Assembly: GCA_035772405.1 (NCBI GenBank)
Contig: JAYKKM010000112.1
Location: 1,726,501 to 1,790,500 of the forward strand
Source of the DNA: Chrysogorgia sp. JL179-B06
Taxonomy: Eukaryota; Cnidaria; Anthozoa; Scleralcyonacea; Chrysogorgiidae
Direction of reading: 5' to 3'
DNA: 64,000 nt
Positions 10,051 to 20,557 of this stretch are shown piece by piece. The position numbers and the translations under genes were made by a program. Under the pieces are notes generated by a model. It did not search any database. It was not told where the DNA came from and was given only the letters and a program-made list of their open reading frames with translations. Numbering within the stretch: position 1 is the first letter of the stretch; the number at the start of each line of letters is the position of its first letter.

Positions 10051-11064
10051 TCAACCTCGTCTTTTAACACACCTATTGCCTCGTTCTGGTCTCATGTTGT
10101 TCTCGATACGGATGCTATCTGCCTTCAAGTAAGCTGTGTCACTAACACTCTTACAGAATTGTTCTTTTAGAGGGTCTGGCTCGACGATAGACATGAGTCT
10201 ATATTGATCACCTACTACATCTAGTGACTGTATTCTCGTCTCAGTTGGACCTTTTGGGTTGAGAGAGCCAGCGAACTCTCTAATTTCTTGTTCACTAACT
10301 AAGATACCTTTTGATGTTTCTGTGAGTTGCTCTTCTCTTTCTTTGACTGTGTTTTGTAGTTGTTTACTTGTGTTAGATATTATGTCTTCCGACGTGTTAT
10401 CCGAGATTGTGTTGTCACCATTAGTTTCCTCAACCATCGCAGGTAGAGTGACTCTGTGCTCCTTAATAGCCGCATTTAGTAGACTCTTAAATTTATTGAC
10501 ATCTTTTTGTGAGTCCTTAGCTTCGCTGTACACTATAGAATTCCCTTTTGACACCATAACTCTATTGTTTTCAAACTCTAACCCTATAGGAAGACCTTTA
10601 ACACCAAATATTACTTTCATATTTTTTATCACACTCTGCGAGGCTTTTCCATCCCCAACATTAATTTTTACACCAAGATGGTTCAGTAGAAACTGTTTTC
10701 GATCCCTTGTTATTGACTCGTTGATTGTCCTTCCATCATGTTTTGGGTTTGGGATACCATCAGATGTGTCACTCCTTTTATCCTCTCCAGTTATTGTTAC
10801 TGTGTTACCATCATCATTACCTATGAATGATGTCTCCGCATGTCTGATTCTGTCTTGTACTCTGCGTGCTATGACTCTCCTCTCTAGTTCGAGTTTCACC
10901 CTGTTGATTCTGCCGCGCACACCGCTATGTTCTAGCGTTGTATCGTATTCTGTGGGATCAATAGCGTCGAGTATCTCAAACTCTTTTTCTAACTCCTTGT
11001 CCGTATACTCCTTAAACTCGTCAAGCTTTTTCATTTCGATTTCATCGAACCCTCCTTCAGCCAT
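10051..11064 (-). CDS. Polinton hypothetical protein, highly charged
   Basis: 337 codons, start MAEGGFDEIEMKKLDEFKEY. The ATG directly follows AGTAGTATATA, the same promoter-like element as neighbouring genes. It has an N-terminal acidic/helical region (to ~60), an Arg-rich helix (RVKLELERRVIARRVQDRI), a globular middle (LGVKINVGDGKASQ... 130-205) and a second coiled-coil-like segment (LQNTVKEREEQLTE). The last ~15 codons (GNRCVKRRG) look out of frame, and another frame stays open towards the hydrophobic gene at 9706-10014. The C-terminus is therefore probably altered by an indel. No known domain; a structural virion protein is plausible from the location between integrase and capsid genes. 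Confidence 0.65.
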   Translation of the reverse strand: MAEGGFDEIEMKKLDEFKEYTDKELEKEFEILDAIDPTEYDTTLEHSGVRGRINRVKLELERRVIARRVQDRIRHAETSFIGNDDGNTVTITGEDKRSDTSDGIPNPKHDGRTINESITRDRKQFLLNHLGVKINVGDGKASQSVIKNMKVIFGVKGLPIGLEFENNRVMVSKGNSIVYSEAKDSQKDVNKFKSLLNAAIKEHRVTLPAMVEETNGDNTISDNTSEDIISNTSKQLQNTVKEREEQLTETSKGILVSEQEIREFAGSLNPKGPTETRIQSLDVVGDQYRLMSIVEPDPLKEQFCKSVSDTAYLKADSIRIENNMRPERGNRCVKRRG

Positions 11065-11070
11065 TATATA

Positions 11071-12156
11071 CTACTCAATGTTTTGAATATCAATCTCTGG
11101 TATCCATGAGTTGTGCTTACTATCATAGCCAAGCCACTTAACCAAAGCCATCTTTTTACCCTTAACCTTCTTTCTCTTTAGTATCTTCTCAACTTTATAT
11201 ACATCGTCTTTTTTATCAACAGCTGACAACTCTTCCTCGTAAAACTTACCAATGATGGGTTCCCCTTCATGGTCCTCTATCTCGTACACGGTAGGGTCAC
11301 CGCGTATGACCTTTGTCACTTTGAATATCTCCTCAGTGAAGTTAGCCTCATACCCTTTTGTGAATATGCTCTTGTACTTTGATATCCTGACAGTCTCACC
11401 TACTTTGAACTTTGGTAGTGGGTAGTCACCGAAATGGTGTCCAAACAATGTCGTCCATACTTCGTTTTCGTTTTTCTTGTTAACGTCTTTAGGTTTAATT
11501 AGAATAGTACTGTGTTTGGTATTGTTGTAATTCTCAACAAGCTGGTCTAGAACGTCAATCCACTTGTACGTTCCTTTACTGTAGAAGTACTTCCACATAG
11601 ACGTCTTTAGTGTTCTGTTAAACCGTTCCACGACTGCTGCCTTTTTATCAGAGTTCGTGCTGAAGTACTTAACATCGTGTTTCTCCAATAGATCCTTCAC
11701 ACCAACGTTGTAGAATTCCTTACCATCGTCAAACTGAGCTAACTTTGGATACTCACCAAATCTAACCTTAGACTTCTCCAATAACTCTGTGACAGCCTTA
11801 GTCATGTTTTTCGTGTCTTTCCTATAGACGGGTATTGCGAAAGCATACCTACTAAGGATCTCAGTGGCTGTTAGTATCCAGTAGTACCCATTGTTCTTGT
11901 TCTTGTACTTGCCCATATCGACCAAGTCCATCTGTATCTGCTCACCCAGATAGTCAACAAACGTTTGTCTAAACTTATGTTTCTTAACAACTGGTTTGTA
12001 CCTAGTGTACGTGTCTTGAGACTTTAGCCAGTCCTTTATCTTTACCCTACTAACGCTTAGGCCGTCTTCTTGTGTCTTTTGGTACAGCCTCTCAGCAGAC
12101 TGGTAACCAGTTGACGGGTTGTAGTAAATATCTCTTAGTTCTTGCTCTATGTCCAT
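11071..12156 (-). CDS. Polinton integrase (RVE type) with C-terminal chromodomain
   Basis: A retrovirus-like integrase that would insert the linear element. The catalytic triad is visible: D77 in QMDLVDM, D143 in QFDDGKEF and E177 in VVERFNRT, with 33 residues between D and E. An N-terminal helical region (1-50) precedes the core. An SH3-like segment (KFKVGETVRISK) and a chromodomain (VYKVEKILKRKKVKGKKMAL, then VKWLGY and SWIPE) form the C-terminus. I chose the ATG at 12156, right after GTAGTGTAT; an upstream GTG is only a frame extension. The gene ends 6 bp before the next ORF and appears intact, the best preserved core gene of the element. Confidence 0.93.
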   Translation of the reverse strand: MDIEQELRDIYYNPSTGYQSAERLYQKTQEDGLSVSRVKIKDWLKSQDTYTRYKPVVKKHKFRQTFVDYLGEQIQMDLVDMGKYKNKNNGYYWILTATEILSRYAFAIPVYRKDTKNMTKAVTELLEKSKVRFGEYPKLAQFDDGKEFYNVGVKDLLEKHDVKYFSTNSDKKAAVVERFNRTLKTSMWKYFYSKGTYKWIDVLDQLVENYNNTKHSTILIKPKDVNKKNENEVWTTLFGHHFGDYPLPKFKVGETVRISKYKSIFTKGYEANFTEEIFKVTKVIRGDPTVYEIEDHEGEPIIGKFYEEELSAVDKKDDVYKVEKILKRKKVKGKKMALVKWLGYDSKHNSWIPEIDIQNIE

Positions 12157-12161
12157 ATACA

Positions 12162-12806
12162 CTACATGATGTCTAAATCTAACAGCACCTCACCAACGCT
12201 AACACTGTTGTCATCCTGATCTGTTATCTTGAACTCTAGTTGGTTGACGACTCCTTTGTTTATTGGGATTTTCACCCCAACACCAAAATGTTGTACAGAG
12301 CCCTTTAATGTCTGTGTGCTAGTTATTGGTAGTACTGCGATACAATCACTTTTGCTACCGTTAACTATGTTCTTAGATCTGTCCACAATATTAGATGTTA
12401 CTTGTATGTATTTCAGTCCTCTGTTAACGTTCACAACGTTGGGACTGGTTTTTGTGGTGGCTATTGTAGTGTTTTCGTCAAATCCCAAGAGTTGTCCAAA
12501 TTTAAACAGTTCTATTCGTTGATCAGTTGTTATCGTACACGTCGAGTCGTGTCTGTTAGCCACTAGCTTCACGTCTCCTAACTCTCTCAAGTCGTCGCCG
12601 ATCATTTTAAAGGTGTGGTACCCAGGACTAAAAACGTGGTCACTACTGTTATAAGTTATCTTGTTGTTAGCTGTGGTTACGTTAACGTAGTCCCAAAAGA
12701 TGGTTGCCTCCCTCACCAATATGTAAGGGTCTGAGTTAGTTGCTAGAGTTGACTCTGGTAGGTCTATAGTTTTCGTTGAACCACTAACCAATACTACCAC
12801 TCTCAT
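12162..12806 (-). CDS. candidate minor capsid (penton) protein, copy 1
   Basis: 214 residues, strand-rich, with no membrane segment (MRVVVLVSGSTKTIDLPEST ... FKFGQLLGFDENTT ... FGVGVKIPINKGVVNQLEFK ... EVLLDLDIM). Size, beta-rich pattern and position beside the integrase fit the single jelly-roll penton of Polintons; that identification is inference. It is divergent from the plus-strand gene at 12824 with only 17 bp between start codons. The 3' third (12162-12354) lies outside the duplicated block. This is therefore the only full-length copy; three truncated copies follow at 14937, 17521 and 20106. Confidence 0.6.
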   Translation of the reverse strand: MRVVVLVSGSTKTIDLPESTLATNSDPYILVREATIFWDYVNVTTANNKITYNSSDHVFSPGYHTFKMIGDDLRELGDVKLVANRHDSTCTITTDQRIELFKFGQLLGFDENTTIATTKTSPNVVNVNRGLKYIQVTSNIVDRSKNIVNGSKSDCIAVLPITSTQTLKGSVQHFGVGVKIPINKGVVNQLEFKITDQDDNSVSVGEVLLDLDIM

Positions 12807-12823
12807 ATAACGTACGGTATGTT
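12807..12823. promoter_or_regulatory. 17-bp shared divergent promoter
   Basis: The whole space between two opposed start codons is ATAACGTACGGTATGTT, a near palindrome. Both genes must be driven from these bases or from inside each other. The identical arrangement recurs at 15389-15405, 17973-17989 and 20558-20574. Confidence 0.55.
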
Positions 12824-13519
12824 ATGATGGATGCGTTCAAAAGAAAGTATCCTTATGCTGACAAGAATAGGTTTTTTCTTGATGTTGACGACAATATGCA
12901 TATACATATATTCTTCGTGACGAAAACTAATATTGGTGACGTTTCGGTAGACTCAAGTAGGTTTAAGAGTAACCCGGAGTACACTAAGTATCTAACGATA
13001 AACAAACCAATTATATCTAGCCAAGAAGAGATAGCTAATGCTATACGCGTGGCTAAGCTGAATCTGGTGAAAAAGTACCCTCACATCACTTTGAGCAAGT
13101 TTGAGTTCGATCCAACTGTCTCACAAGATGGTGAGGTTAATGGCGTTGACATATATTTTAGAAACAACGACATCATAAGCACGAATATAACTAGCGATAC
13201 CTTCAAAAATGATAAGAGTATGTGGATTTGGCTACACAACAACAAGTCTCCAAAAGGTCACGACGACAAGTTTCCAGAAATATGGCTATCTGGTGGAACT
13301 ATCCAACCACTATCAAAAGGTCGTAAGAACCACTGGGGACTTTGGGATGGCTATCCAACGGAAAACGTGTTGAACTACCCAGTGAATAACTTTAGAGTAT
13401 ACGTTAATCAAAATAACTACTTTTTCTCAAAGCTACCAATACTACAAATCACCACGTCTAAGACAAAGTCAAAGTGGGACGACAATGAGAGCTACTATAG
13501 GGTAGTGTTTGCAACGTAG
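12824..13519 (+). CDS. Polinton hypothetical protein A, copy 1
   Basis: 231 codons, start MMDAFKRKYPYADKNRFF. It is mixed alpha/beta with many Asn, Asp and Lys, and no recognised domain. It ends at a TAG (13517-13519). In copies 2 and 3 this codon is TAT and the frame runs on into ORF B. No promoter-like element precedes ORF B, so A and B were probably one protein of about 530 residues and the TAG is a later nonsense change. Only this copy has an intact 5' frame; copies 2-4 differ by dinucleotide or single-base indels around codons 23-30. Confidence 0.6.
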   Translation: MMDAFKRKYPYADKNRFFLDVDDNMHIHIFFVTKTNIGDVSVDSSRFKSNPEYTKYLTINKPIISSQEEIANAIRVAKLNLVKKYPHITLSKFEFDPTVSQDGEVNGVDIYFRNNDIISTNITSDTFKNDKSMWIWLHNNKSPKGHDDKFPEIWLSGGTIQPLSKGRKNHWGLWDGYPTENVLNYPVNNFRVYVNQNNYFFSKLPILQITTSKTKSKWDDNESYYRVVFAT

Positions 13520-13540
13520 TGTGCGAGTTTCTGTTGTGGA

Positions 13541-14437
13541 GTGTCGTTACAACACTTATCACCCTCACAAGAAGTCCACCCTGTTATCACGAGTGTAATG
13601 AGGTTTCATCTGTACTTTACTGTTAGAAGACTTCTCAGAAGGATGGAAGGTGGTGAGAGTATGAGATCTATAAGTAGAGAATTTGACGCTGGAGAATTGT
13701 ATGGTAAGACAGACAAGATTCCTAGAAAACACTACTACCAGGGTAAGGTTCTTGCTGATGGTACAACAGGTGAGGAGAGAGTCTTTACGATTAACGACGT
13801 TAAGAACGACTACAAACGATACATTCCTCTGACGTCGAATGGTCTCACCAACATTGGGAGACAATACCTAAATCAGTCCATAGAGTCTTTTGTTTACTCT
13901 ACACTTGGTGCGCAAGCGAGAACACGTGTGTCAGTCGTTGGTGATTCTGCAGGCAGTCTAGAGACTCAACAAGAGTTCCGAAAGTTGGTGGAGGATAGTG
14001 TTATAAACTACGACGTGTCAACATGGATTCTCAACATGAACAAGTCGATTAGAGACACTAACGTTGTCCAAAACCTTGCGCTGTCACCGTCTACGTGGTT
14101 AATGCCAAGTAACGTTGTAATCCTCAAGAACAAAATCGCTGGGTACAACAACCTATTGAAGACTGCTACACAGAGTATGAAGTTTGGGGTGAATAGTGGG
14201 TTAAACTACACAGAAACGACGGAGGTTAAGAAAGTTCACCAAGAAGGCGGAGAGCATCTGGAGACACTTGATAAGCCAAAGGTGACGCATCGTCTGACGA
14301 CACCAAACGTGACACACCAGGAAGAGCATCTGGATACACTTGATAAACCAAAGGTGACACCAGACAACACAGAGTTGGGGCTAGTTCTAGTGGTTTCGGC
14401 TGTGTCTGGCTATTTAGTAAGTAAATATGTGTTATAG
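13541..14437 (+). CDS. Polinton hypothetical protein B, tail-anchored, copy 1
   Basis: 298 codons if read from the first ATG; MEGGESMRSISREFD at 13643 is another possible start. The centre is helical. Near the C-terminus the phrase EHLETLDKPKVT is repeated as EHLDTLDKPKVT about 27 residues later. The protein ends in one hydrophobic segment (LGLVLVVSAVSGYLVSKYVL), so it is probably membrane anchored. It is likely the C-terminal half of an A-B fusion (see copies 2 and 3). Function unknown; membrane proteins of this sort are common among Polinton virion genes. Confidence 0.55.
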   Translation: MSLQHLSPSQEVHPVITSVMRFHLYFTVRRLLRRMEGGESMRSISREFDAGELYGKTDKIPRKHYYQGKVLADGTTGEERVFTINDVKNDYKRYIPLTSNGLTNIGRQYLNQSIESFVYSTLGAQARTRVSVVGDSAGSLETQQEFRKLVEDSVINYDVSTWILNMNKSIRDTNVVQNLALSPSTWLMPSNVVILKNKIAGYNNLLKTATQSMKFGVNSGLNYTETTEVKKVHQEGGEHLETLDKPKVTHRLTTPNVTHQEEHLDTLDKPKVTPDNTELGLVLVVSAVSGYLVSKYVL

Positions 14438-14441
14438 CATA

Positions 14442-15104
14442 ATGAGTCTAAGTTATGGATTTGAGGACAGAGACTACGAGAGCGACAAAATATTAAGAAG
14501 AGCGAAGAGACATCTAGACAGTGACCCTAAGTTAAGCGTTAGCGGTGGTAGGATGTCTGGAGATATAGATATGGCGTTCAGGGCACTCAAAAACATAGCA
14601 GATCCAGAAGATGATTTGGATGCTATCAGTAAAAAAGTGTTGGAGTCCGTATACTTATCGCAATACTTTAGAACGCAGTCCTACAACGTTATATTTGATT
14701 TTAACGTTACAAAGCACGCCGTGAGTATGGTGGAATACCACAGTGGAACAAATAAAGTGAAAACCATTAGAGATAAAACAAACATGTTAGTACAATACGA
14801 TCCAACGTATGGTCCTATTATTGGTGTTAACAATGGTCATGGCTTCCTATCCCCTGAACTAACTCCAATTCCACTTGAAGCTGGAGTACACTTTAACTGT
14901 CCACGTATGCAATACTGTGACATATCCGTTTTTGTGCTACCGTTAACTATGTTCTTAGATCTGTCCACAATATTAGATGTTACTTGTATGTATTTCAGTC
15001 CTCTGTTAACGTTCACAACGTTGGGACTGGTTTTTGTGGTGGCTATTGTAGTGTTTTCGTCAAATCCCAAGAGTTGTCCAAATTTAAACAGTTCTATTCG
15101 TTGA
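14442..15104 (+). pseudogene. fibre-like protein C, truncated and fused to antisense penton, copy 1
   Basis: Start MSLSYGFEDRDYESDKILRR at 14442, just after GTGTTATAGCATA. Residues 38-75 (GRMSGDIDMAFRALKNIADP, then DLDAISKKV) match the G.MSGDIDM..H.I.N..DP....DA..K pattern of phage tail-fibre/collar repeats, which also occurs in Polinton-like elements. Native sequence stops at the tandem-repeat junction (14936). From there to 15104 the frame reads the antisense strand of the penton gene and is junk. The true C-terminus is absent from the whole window. Confidence 0.6.
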
Positions 15105-15388
15105 TCAGTTGTTATCGTACACGTCGAGTCGTGTCCGTTAGCCACTAGCTTCACGTCTCCTAACTCTCTCAAGTCGTCGGCGATCATTTTAAAGGTGTGG
15201 TACCCAGGACTAAAAACGTGGTCACTACTGTTATAAGTTATCTTGTTGTTAGCTGTGGTTACGTTAACGTAGTCCCAAAAGATGGTTGCCTCCCTCACCA
15301 ATATGTAAGGGTCTGAGTTAGTTGCTAGAGTTGACTCTGGTAGGTCTATAGTTTTCGTTGAACCACTAACCAATACTACCACTCTCAT
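14937..15388 (-). pseudogene. penton fragment, copy 2
   Basis: N-terminal ~150 residues identical to the candidate penton apart from rare substitutions (for example GDD to ADD and NRHD to NGHD). The frame then passes the repeat junction into the antisense of gene C, ending at 14837. It lacks the C-terminal third and cannot form the full fold. Confidence 0.8.
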
Positions 15389-15405
15389 ATAACGTACGGT
15401 ATGTT

Positions 15406-17021
15406 ATGATGGATGCGTTCAAAAGAAAGTATCCTTATGCTGACAAGAATAGGTTTTTTCTTGATGTTGACGACAATATGCATATACATATATATTCTTC
15501 GTGACGAAAACTAATATTGGTGACGTTTCGGTAGACTCAAGTAGGTTTAAGAGTAACCCGGAGTACACTAAGTATCTAACGATAAACAAACCAATTATAT
15601 CTAGCCAAGAAGAGATAGCTAATGCTATACGCGTGGCTAAGCTGAATCTGGTGAAAAAGTACCCTCACATCACTTTGAGCAAGTTTGAGTTCGATCCAAC
15701 TGTCTCACAAGATGGTGAGGTTAATGGCGTTGACATATATTTTAGAAACAACGACATCATAAGCACGAATATAACTAGCGATACCTTCAAAAATGATAAG
15801 AGTATGTGGATTTGGCTACACAACAACAAGTCTCCAAAAGGTCACGACGACAAGTTTCCAGAAATATGGCTATCTGGTGGAACTATCCAACCACTATCAA
15901 AAGGTCGTAAGAACCACTGGGGACTTTGGGATGGCTATCCAACGGAAAACGTGTTGAACTACCCAGTGAATAACTTTAGAGTATACGTTAATCAAAATAA
16001 CTACTTTTTCTCAAAGCTACCAATACTACAAATCACCACGTCTAAGACAAAGTCAAAGTGGGACGACAACGAGAGCTACTATAGGGTAGTGTTTGCAACG
16101 TATTGTGCGAGTTTCTGTTGTGGAGTGTCGTTACAACACTTATCACCCTCACAAGAAGTCCACCCTGTTATCACGAGTGTAATGAGGTTTCATCTGTACT
16201 TTACTGTTAGAAGACTTCTCAGAAGGATGGAAGGTGGTGAGAGTATGAGATCTATAAGTAGAAAATTTGACGCTGGAGAATTGTATGGTAAGACAGACAA
16301 GATTCCTAGAAAACACTACTACCAGGGTAAGGTTCTTGCTGATGGTACAACAGGTGAGGAGAGAGTCTTTACGATTAACGACGTTAAGAACGACTACAAA
16401 CGATACATTCCTCTGACGTCGAATGGTCTCACCAACATTGGGAGACAATACCTAAATCAGTCCATAGAGTCTTTTGTTTACTCTACACTTGGTGCGCAAG
16501 CGAGAACACGTGTGTCAGTCGTTGGTGATTCTGCAGGCAGTCTAGAGACTCAACAAGAGTTCCGAAAGTTGGTGGAGGATAGTGTTATAAACTACGACGT
16601 GTCAACATGGATTCTCAACATGAACAAGTCGATTAGAGACACTAACGTTGTCCAAAACCTTGCGCTGTCACCGTCTACGTGGTTAATGCCAAGTAACGTT
16701 GTAATCCTCAAGAACAAAATCGCTGGGTACAACAACCTATTGAAGACTGCTACACAGAGTATGAAGTTTGGGGTGAATAGTGGGTTAAACTACACAGAAA
16801 CGACGGAGGTTAAGAAAGTTCACCAAGAAGGCGGAGAGCATCTGGAGACACTTGATAAGCCAAAGGTGACGCATCGTCTGACGACACCAAACGTGACACA
16901 CCAGGAAGAGCATCTGGATACACTTGATAAACCAAAGGTGACACCAGACAACACAGAGTTGGGGCTAGTTCTAGTGGTTTCGGCTGTGTCTGGCTATTTA
17001 GTAAGTAAATATGTGTTATAG
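15406..17021 (+). pseudogene. A-B fusion, copy 2, with 5' frameshift
   Basis: From 15501 a single 506-codon frame runs through A and B without interruption, because the codon after FAT is TAT where copy 1 has TAG. The native ATG at 15406 is out of frame with it: an extra TA in the ATATATAT tract near 15490 shifts the reading. This copy supports A and B being one gene. One SNP (REF to RKF) is private to it. Confidence 0.7.
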
Positions 17022-17025
17022 CATA

Positions 17026-17688
17026 ATGAGTCTAAGTTATGGATTTGAGGACAGAGACTACGAGAGCGACAAAATATTAAGAAGAGCGAAGAGACATCTA
17101 GACAGTGACCCTAAGTTAAGCGTTAGCGGTGGTAGGATGTCTGGAGATATAGATATGGCGTTCAGGGCACTCAAAAACATAGCAGATCCAGAAGATGATT
17201 TGGATGCTATCAGTAAAAAAGTGTTGGAGTCCGTATACTTATCGCAATACTTTAGAACGCAGTCCTACAACGTTATATTTGATTTTAACGTTACAAAGCA
17301 CGCCGTGAGTATGGTGGAATACCACAGTGGAACAAATAAAGTGAAAACCATTAGAGATAAAACAAACATGTTAGTACAATACGATCCAACGTATGGTCCT
17401 ATTATTGGTGTTAACAATGGTCATGGCTTCCTATCCCCTGAACTAACTCCAATTCCACTTGAAGCTGGAGTACACTTTAACTGTCCACGTATGCAATACT
17501 GTGACATATCCGTTTTTGTGCTACCGTTAACTATGTTCTTAGATCTGTCCACAATATTAGATGTTACTTGTATGTATTTCAGTCCTCTGTTAACGTTCAC
17601 AACGTTGGGACTGGTTTTTGTGGTGGCTATTGTAGTGTTTTCGTCAAATCCCAAGAGTTGTCCAAATTTAAACAGTTCTATTCGTTGA
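17026..17688 (+). pseudogene. fibre-like protein C fused to antisense penton, copy 2
   Basis: Same structure as copy 1: 165 native codons, then junk across the junction at 17520. No differences affect the reading frame. Confidence 0.75.
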
Positions 17689-17972
17689 TCAGTTGTTATC
17701 GTACACGTCGAGTCGTGTCTGTTAGCCACTAGCTTCACGTCTCCTAACTCTCTCAAGTCGTCGGCGATCATTTTAAAGGTGTGGTACCCAGGACTAAAAA
17801 CGTGGTCACTACTGTTATAAGTTATCTTGTTGTTAGCTGTGGTTACGTTAACGTAGTCCCAAAAGATGGTTGCCTCCCTCACCAATATGTAAGGGTCTGA
17901 GTTAGTTGCTAGAGTTGACTCTGGTAGGTCTATAGTTTTCGTTGAACCACTAACCAATACTACCACTCTCAT
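17521..17972 (-). pseudogene. penton fragment, copy 3
   Basis: Truncated like copy 2; it carries NRHD as in copy 1, whereas copies 2 and 4 have NGHD. Confidence 0.8.
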
Positions 17973-17989
17973 ATAACGTACGGTATGTT

Positions 17990-19606
17990 ATGATGGATGC
18001 GTTCAAAAGAAAGTATCCTTATGCTGACAAGAATAGGTTTTTTCTTGATGTTGACGACAATATGCATATACATATATATTCTTCGTGACGAAAAACTAAT
18101 ATTGGTGACGTTTCGGTAGACTCAAGTAGGTTTAAGAGTAACCCGGAGTACACTAAGTATCTAACGATAAACAAACCAATTATATCTAGCCAAGAAGAGA
18201 TAGCTAATGCTATACACGTGGCTAAGCTGAATCTGGTGAAAAAGTACCCTCACATCACTTTGAGCAAGTTTGAGTTCGATCCAACTGTCTCACAAGATGG
18301 TGAGGTTAATGGCGTTGACATATATTTTAGAAACAACGACATCATAAGCACGAATATAACTAGCGATACCTTCAAAAATGATAAGAGTATGTGGATTTGG
18401 CTACACAACAACAAGTCTCCAAAAGGTCACGACGACAAGTTTCCAGAAATATGGCTATCTGGTGGAACTATCCAACCACTATCAAAAGGTCGTAAGAACC
18501 ACTGGGGACTTTGGGATGGCTATCCAACGGAAAACGTGTTGAACTACCCAGTGAATAACTTTAGAGTATACGTTAATCAAAATAACTACTTTTTCTCAAA
18601 GCTACCAATACTACAAATCACCACGTCTAAGACAAAGTCAAAGTGGGACGACAACGAGAGCTACTATAGGGTAGTGTTTGCAACGTATTGTGCGAGTTTC
18701 TGTTGTGGAGTGTCGTTACAACACTTATCACCCTCACAAGAAGTCCACCCTGTTATCACGAGTGTAATGAGGTTTCATCTGTACTTTACTGTTAGAAGAC
18801 TTCTCAGAAGGATGGAAGGTGGTGAGAGTATGAGATCTATAAGTAGAGAATTTGACGCTGGAGAATTGTATGGTAAGACAGACAAGATTCCTAGAAAACA
18901 CTACTACCAGGGTAAGGTTCTTGCTGATGGTACAACAGGTGAGGAGAGAGTCTTTACGATTAACAACGTTAAGAACGACTACAAACGATACATTCCTCTG
19001 ACGTCGAATGGTCTCACCAACATTGGGAGACAATACCTAAATCAGTCCATAGAGTCTTTTGTTTACTCTACACTTGGTGCGCAAGCGAGAACACGTGTGT
19101 CAGTCGTTGGTGATTCTGCAGGCAGTCTAGAGACTCAACAAGAGTTCCGAAAGTTGGTGGAGGATAGTGTTATAAACTACGACGTGTCAACATGGATTCT
19201 CAACATGAACAAGTCGATTAGAGACACTAACGTTGTCCAAAACCTTGCGCTGTCACCGTCTACGTGGTTAATGCCAAGTAACGTTGTAATCCTCAAGAAC
19301 AAAATCGCTGGGTACAACAACCTATTGAAGACTGCTACACAGAGTATGAAGTTTGGGGTGAATAGTGGGTTAAACTACACAGAAACGACGGAGGTTAAGA
19401 AAGTTCACCAAGAAGGCGGAGAGCATCTGGAGACACTTGATAAGCCAAAGGTGACGCATCGTCTGACGACACCAAACGTGACACACCAGGAAGAGCATCT
19501 GGATACACTTGATAAACCAAAGGTGACACCAGACAACACAGAGTTGGGGCTAGTTCTAGTGGTTTCGGCTGTGTCTGGCTATTTAGTAAGTAAATATGTG
19601 TTATAG
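17990..19606 (+). pseudogene. A-B fusion, copy 3, with 5' stop
   Basis: The 462-codon open part (from 18218) again joins A and B through TAT. Two indels (an extra TA near 18074 and an extra A in the run near 18090) put a TGA stop early in the frame opened by the ATG at 17990. Private changes include R to H (CGC to CAC) near 18214 and D to N near 18965. Confidence 0.7.
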
Positions 19607-19610
19607 CATA

Positions 19611-20273
19611 ATGAGTCTAAGTTATGGATTTGAGGACAGAGACTACGAGAGCGACAAAATATTAAGAAGAGCGAAGAGACATCTAGACAGTGACCCTAAG
19701 TTAAGCGTTAGCGGTGGTAGGATGTCTGGAGATATAGATATGGCGTTCAGGGCACTCAAAAACATAGCAGATCCAGAAGATGATTTGGATGCTATCAGTA
19801 AAAAAGTGTTGGAGTCCGTATACTTATCGCAATACTTTAGAACGCAGTCCTACAACGTTATATTTGATTTTAACGTTACAAAGCACGCCGTGAGTATGGT
19901 GGAATACCACAGTGGAACAAATAAAGTGAAAACCATTAGAGATAAAACAAACATGTTAGTACAATACGATCCAACGTATGGTCCTATTATTGGTGTTAAC
20001 AATGGTCATGGCTTCCTATCCCCTGAACTAACTCCAATTCCACTTGAAGCTGGAGTACACTTTAACTGTCCACGTATGCAATACTGTGACATATCCGTTT
20101 TTGTGCTACCGTTAACTATGTTCTTAGATCTGTCCACAATATTAGATGTTACTTGTATGTATTTCAGTCCTCTGTTAACGTTCACAACGTTGGGACTGGT
20201 TTTTGTGGTGGCTATTGTAGTGTTTTCGTCAAATCCCAAGAGTTGTCCAAATTTAAACAGTTCTATTCGTTGA
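19611..20273 (+). pseudogene. fibre-like protein C fused to antisense penton, copy 3
   Basis: Same 165 native codons and same junk tail after the junction at 20105. Confidence 0.75.
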
Positions 20274-20557
20274 TCAGTTGTTATCGTACACGTCGAGTCG
20301 TGTCCGTTAGCCACTAGCTTCACGTCTCCTAACTCTCTCAAGTCGTCGGCGATCATTTTAAAGGTGTGGTACCCAGGACTAAAAACGTGGTCACTACTGT
20401 TATAAGTTATCTTGTTGTTAGCTGTGGTTACGTTAACGTAGTCCCAAAAGATGGTTGCCTCCCTCACCAATATGTAAGGGTCTGAGTTAGTTGCTAGAGT
20501 TGACTCTGGTAGGTCTATAGTTTTCGTTGAACCACTAACCAATACTACCACTCTCAT
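20106..20557 (-). pseudogene. penton fragment, copy 4
   Basis: Fourth truncated N-terminal copy; NGHD variant shared with copy 2. Confidence 0.8.

Noticed and set aside
10259..11086. 275-codon plus-strand ORF opposite the charged Polinton protein
   Set aside because: Ser/Leu-rich shadow frame of the minus-strand gene, without start context or domain.
13565..13864. 99-codon minus ORF, recurring at 16149 and 18734
   Set aside because: Recurs only because the block is duplicated; it is antisense to ORF B and has no promoter-like element.
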